From DATKKM01 sp036741795 (lineage in GTDB: Bacteria > Chloroflexota > Dehalococcoidia > SM23-28-2 > RBG-16-64-32): 19,336 nucleotides of DNA. Below, piece after piece: positions 17,568 through 19,336 of this stretch. The stretch spans positions 1-19,336 of the forward strand of contig DAINRO010000049.1 in the NCBI GenBank assembly GCA_036741795.1, read 5' to 3'. Each line of letters starts with the position of its first letter. Position 1 is the first letter of the stretch. Both the position numbers and the translations under genes were made by a program. The notes below the pieces were generated by a model that was given only the letters and a program-made list of their open reading frames with translations, searched no databases and was not told where the DNA came from.

Positions 17568-17888
17568 GCGAGTGAGCCCCAGTTGACCGGCACTTCGTTC
17601 ACCGACGAGACCGTCACTTCACCCACTGCTACTCTGATCTCCGCGCCGCGCGTGGCTGATGCAAACTCAGCTCCGAGCGCATCCACGGTTGCCATCGCTG
17701 TAGCCGCGGTTGCACTACTCGCGGCGGCTGGAATCTGCCTTTCAGGTCTTGGCTCGGTTAGTGGCAAGACTGACGGGGTTTCTGTCTCGATTCCGACGCT
17801 CGCGGCTCGCATGGGTGCCATTGCGATAGCCGCGACTGATCCTGACTTCTCCAACCCTACTTTTAAGCCGCAAGTTCCGCCGGCTTAA
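17568..17888 (+). CDS. Open frame right of the gap, possible C-terminal fragment
   Basis: The frame beginning at the first base after the gap is open for 106 codons to TAA 17888. It contains a Thr/Ser-rich start (TGTSFTDETVTSPTATL), an Ala/Val-rich hydrophobic stretch (STVAIAVAAVALLAAAGICL) and a short polar end (NPTFKPQVPPA). It could be the C-terminus of the protein starting at 17317. A minus-strand frame is also open over the same region, and neither shows a recognisable domain. I prefer the plus strand because its neighbours on both sides are plus and because the AIAIA segment resembles non-repeat spacers of the next gene. This is weak support. Confidence 0.3.
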   Translation, partial: ASEPQLTGTSFTDETVTSPTATLISAPRVADANSAPSASTVAIAVAAVALLAAAGICLSGLGSVSGKTDGVSVSIPTLAARMGAIAIAATDPDFSNPTFKPQVPPA

Positions 17889-18001
17889 CTCCACGGTCTG
17901 CTTCAGCAGGCTGCTTATCCCTACTGGTTTGCGTGATTGGCGCACGCCCAGAACGGTAAGCACCATCCCTTCAACCAAGTAACTAGAAGGAGAACGTGGA
18001 G

Positions 18002-19336
18002 ATGAAATCGATATTCCAACACCTGGGACTAATCCTGGTCTTGGCAGCCTTCGCGGCGACCAGTATCGCGGCAGTCCCGACGGGCGAGGCCCATGCCGAT
18101 GCGCCCGGCGATCGTCAGATCGTCGCCGCTCCGGTGGGCACCCAGCCCGTAGACATGGCGGCGTGTCCGTCCGACGGAGGCACGGGTAGTACCGCTGCCC
18201 TGGCAGCCTCACTGACTGGGCAGGCAGATGCCGAATGCGAGAACGGACAAGCCTATGACGACAACGCCGGTCTATCGGGCGACGCCCTGGCGGCGTCCAT
18301 AGCGGGCGGTGAGTCAAACGCGTACGCGGGTTCCGGCGACAACGGCTCCGAAGCCGACGCCGATTCCGGCGACACGGGAGACGTGAACTCGACAACGAAA
18401 TCAGGTGACACTGGCGACGCCAACGCCAACGCCACCGGCGATGCAACCACGGGCGACGGCGGCGACTCGAACGCCACCGCGAACGGGGTATCCGGGGACA
18501 CCGGCGACGCAACTGCGAAGCCGGATGCGAACTCGGACTCTTACACCGGCAACGGAGGAAATGGCTGCGGCGGCTGCAGTCCCTCTGGAGATGCTGGTTC
18601 CAGCGCCGACGCCACAGGCGACGCGACGAGCGGCGACTCAACCGCCAGCCCGACTGCGACGTCTGGTGACGGAGGAAACTCCGGCAACGCAGAAGCGAAG
18701 CCCGAAGCGAACGCGACTTCCGGCGACTCGAACGCAACCTCGACCACGTACTCAGGTGATTCGGGTCCTGCCTACGCAATCGCGATTGCTCCCCTTGGGG
18801 ACGCCGAAGCAGACGCAAAGTCCGGTGACACGGGCGATGTGAACTCGACGACGACCTCAGGGAAGACGGGTGACGCCAATGCGACGGCCAACGGCGACGC
18901 GACTTCCGGTGACGGCGGCGACTCCAACGCTGCTGCCAACGGCGTGTCCGGCGACACAGGCAACGCCACGGCACAGCCGGACGCTGATTCGGACGCCTCC
19001 ACCGGCAACGGTGGAAAGGGAGACACCGATTCCAGCGCCACCGCCACGGGCGACGCGACGAGCGGCAATTCTACTGCCAGCCCGACCGCGACCTCAGGCG
19101 ACGGAGGAAACTCCGGTAACGCCACGGCCAAGCCCGAAGCCAACGCCACTTCCGGGGACTCCAACGCCACCTCGACCACCTACTCCGGCGACTCCGGCGA
19201 GGCGAAGGCGTTCTCGTTCTCGCCCTTCGGGGATGCGGATGCTGATGCCAAGTCTGGCGACACCGGCGATGTTCACTCGACGACGACCTCGGGTAACACG
19301 GGTGACGCCACGGCCACGGCTAACGGCGACGCGACG
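18002..19336 (+). CDS. Secreted Ser-Gly-Asp repeat protein, N-terminal 445 residues, runs off window
   Basis: ATG 18002 is preceded by AAGGAG about 10 bases upstream, and the frame is open to the window end. Residues 1-32 form a signal peptide (hydrophobic core LGLILVLAAFAATSIAA, likely cleavage after AHA). Residues 33-121 are a non-repetitive lead with two Cys. From residue 122 the protein is made of SGDxGDxxA-type motifs rich in Gly, Asp, Ser, Thr, Ala and Asn and almost free of bulky residues. Large units begin at residues 122, 274 and 418, each starting SGDTGDV. The composition suggests an exported, acidic, possibly Ca-binding extended or beta-solenoid-like surface or matrix protein. No catalytic motif is seen. 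I do not recognise a named family. The 3' end and any cell-wall anchor are outside the window. Confidence 0.85.
   Translation, partial: MKSIFQHLGLILVLAAFAATSIAAVPTGEAHADAPGDRQIVAAPVGTQPVDMAACPSDGGTGSTAALAASLTGQADAECENGQAYDDNAGLSGDALAASIAGGESNAYAGSGDNGSEADADSGDTGDVNSTTKSGDTGDANANATGDATTGDGGDSNATANGVSGDTGDATAKPDANSDSYTGNGGNGCGGCSPSGDAGSSADATGDATSGDSTASPTATSGDGGNSGNAEAKPEANATSGDSNATSTTYSGDSGPAYAIAIAPLGDAEADAKSGDTGDVNSTTTSGKTGDANATANGDATSGDGGDSNAAANGVSGDTGNATAQPDADSDASTGNGGKGDTDSSATATGDATSGNSTASPTATSGDGGNSGNATAKPEANATSGDSNATSTTYSGDSGEAKAFSFSPFGDADADAKSGDTGDVHSTTTSGNTGDATATANGDAT
18365..19336 (+). repeat. Tandem coding repeat, units of 456 and 432 bp plus the start of a third
   Basis: Units start at 18365, 18821 and 19253. 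Unit 1 is 152 codons, unit 2 is 144, and the third is cut after 28 codons. The order of sub-motifs is the same in each: SGDTGDV-STTxSG, TGDA, SGDGGDSNA, NGVSGDTG, TGNGG, GDATSG, SPTATSGDGGNSGNA, KPEANATSGDSNATS, TTYSGDSG, GDAxADAK. The 8-codon length difference is an insertion in unit 1 that carries a Cys-Gly-Gly-Cys. The units differ mostly at third codon positions, so selection maintains the protein and the duplication is not recent. Confidence 0.9.

Noticed and set aside
17742..18974. 410-codon Arg-rich minus-strand frame
   Set aside because: It is the mirror of the GC-rich Ser-Gly-Asp repeats. The composition (Arg/Trp-rich, no signal) is an artefact, and the plus strand has a signal peptide and ribosome site.
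18365..19336. Possible CRISPR-like or satellite repeat
   Set aside because: The periodicity keeps the reading frame and differs mainly at third codon positions, so it is a protein repeat. There are no identical short repeats with unique spacers.

Overview
This window is a GC-rich bacterial chromosome segment, probably from a draft or metagenome-type assembly because it contains a run of exactly 100 N. A monocistronic groEL with a perfect CIRCE operator and no adjacent groES, a KdpF ending in WPEKF, and secreted low-complexity proteins would fit Actinomycetota or Chloroflexota. The sequence alone does not decide between them.

Left edge (1-993): the start of groEL on the minus strand with its CIRCE operator, then a divergent gene for a membrane-anchored protein resembling CHRD/SOD-like secreted beta-sandwich proteins.

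Centre-left (1022-9927, all minus strand): a compact Kdp high-affinity potassium uptake locus. In transcription order it holds a KdpD-type membrane histidine kinase lacking the KdpD N-terminal half, kdpE, a single-domain response regulator, a very small membrane-peptide gene that appears frameshifted, kdpF, a 91-codon gene of unknown function, a 35-codon membrane peptide, kdpA, kdpB, kdpC, and a stand-alone KdpD N-terminal (KdpD + USP) protein. Most junctions overlap or abut, so the genes are probably co-transcribed and translationally coupled. The two halves of KdpD lie at opposite ends of the cluster and presumably rejoin as a two-piece sensor. KdpFABC is the K+-pumping P-type ATPase.

Centre-right (10099-16408, plus strand): a strong sigma70-like promoter, a short leader ORF ending in a hairpin, then gltB and gltD with an 8-bp overlap. 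These encode the NADPH-type glutamate synthase.

Right (16410-19336): an accessory stretch of surface-protein genes. It holds a minus-strand lipoprotein gene with two Ca-loop SdrD-B-like domains that carries an in-frame TAG and lacks a usable start (probable pseudogene), a possible lipoprotein gene broken by the assembly gap, an ORF fragment right of the gap, and the first 445 codons of a secreted Ser-Gly-Asp repeat protein built from units of 144-152 residues. This last gene runs off the window.

The most novel-looking material is the set of undescribed micro-ORFs threaded between the kdp genes, the split KdpD, and the giant-repeat secreted protein beside a decayed lipoprotein gene.
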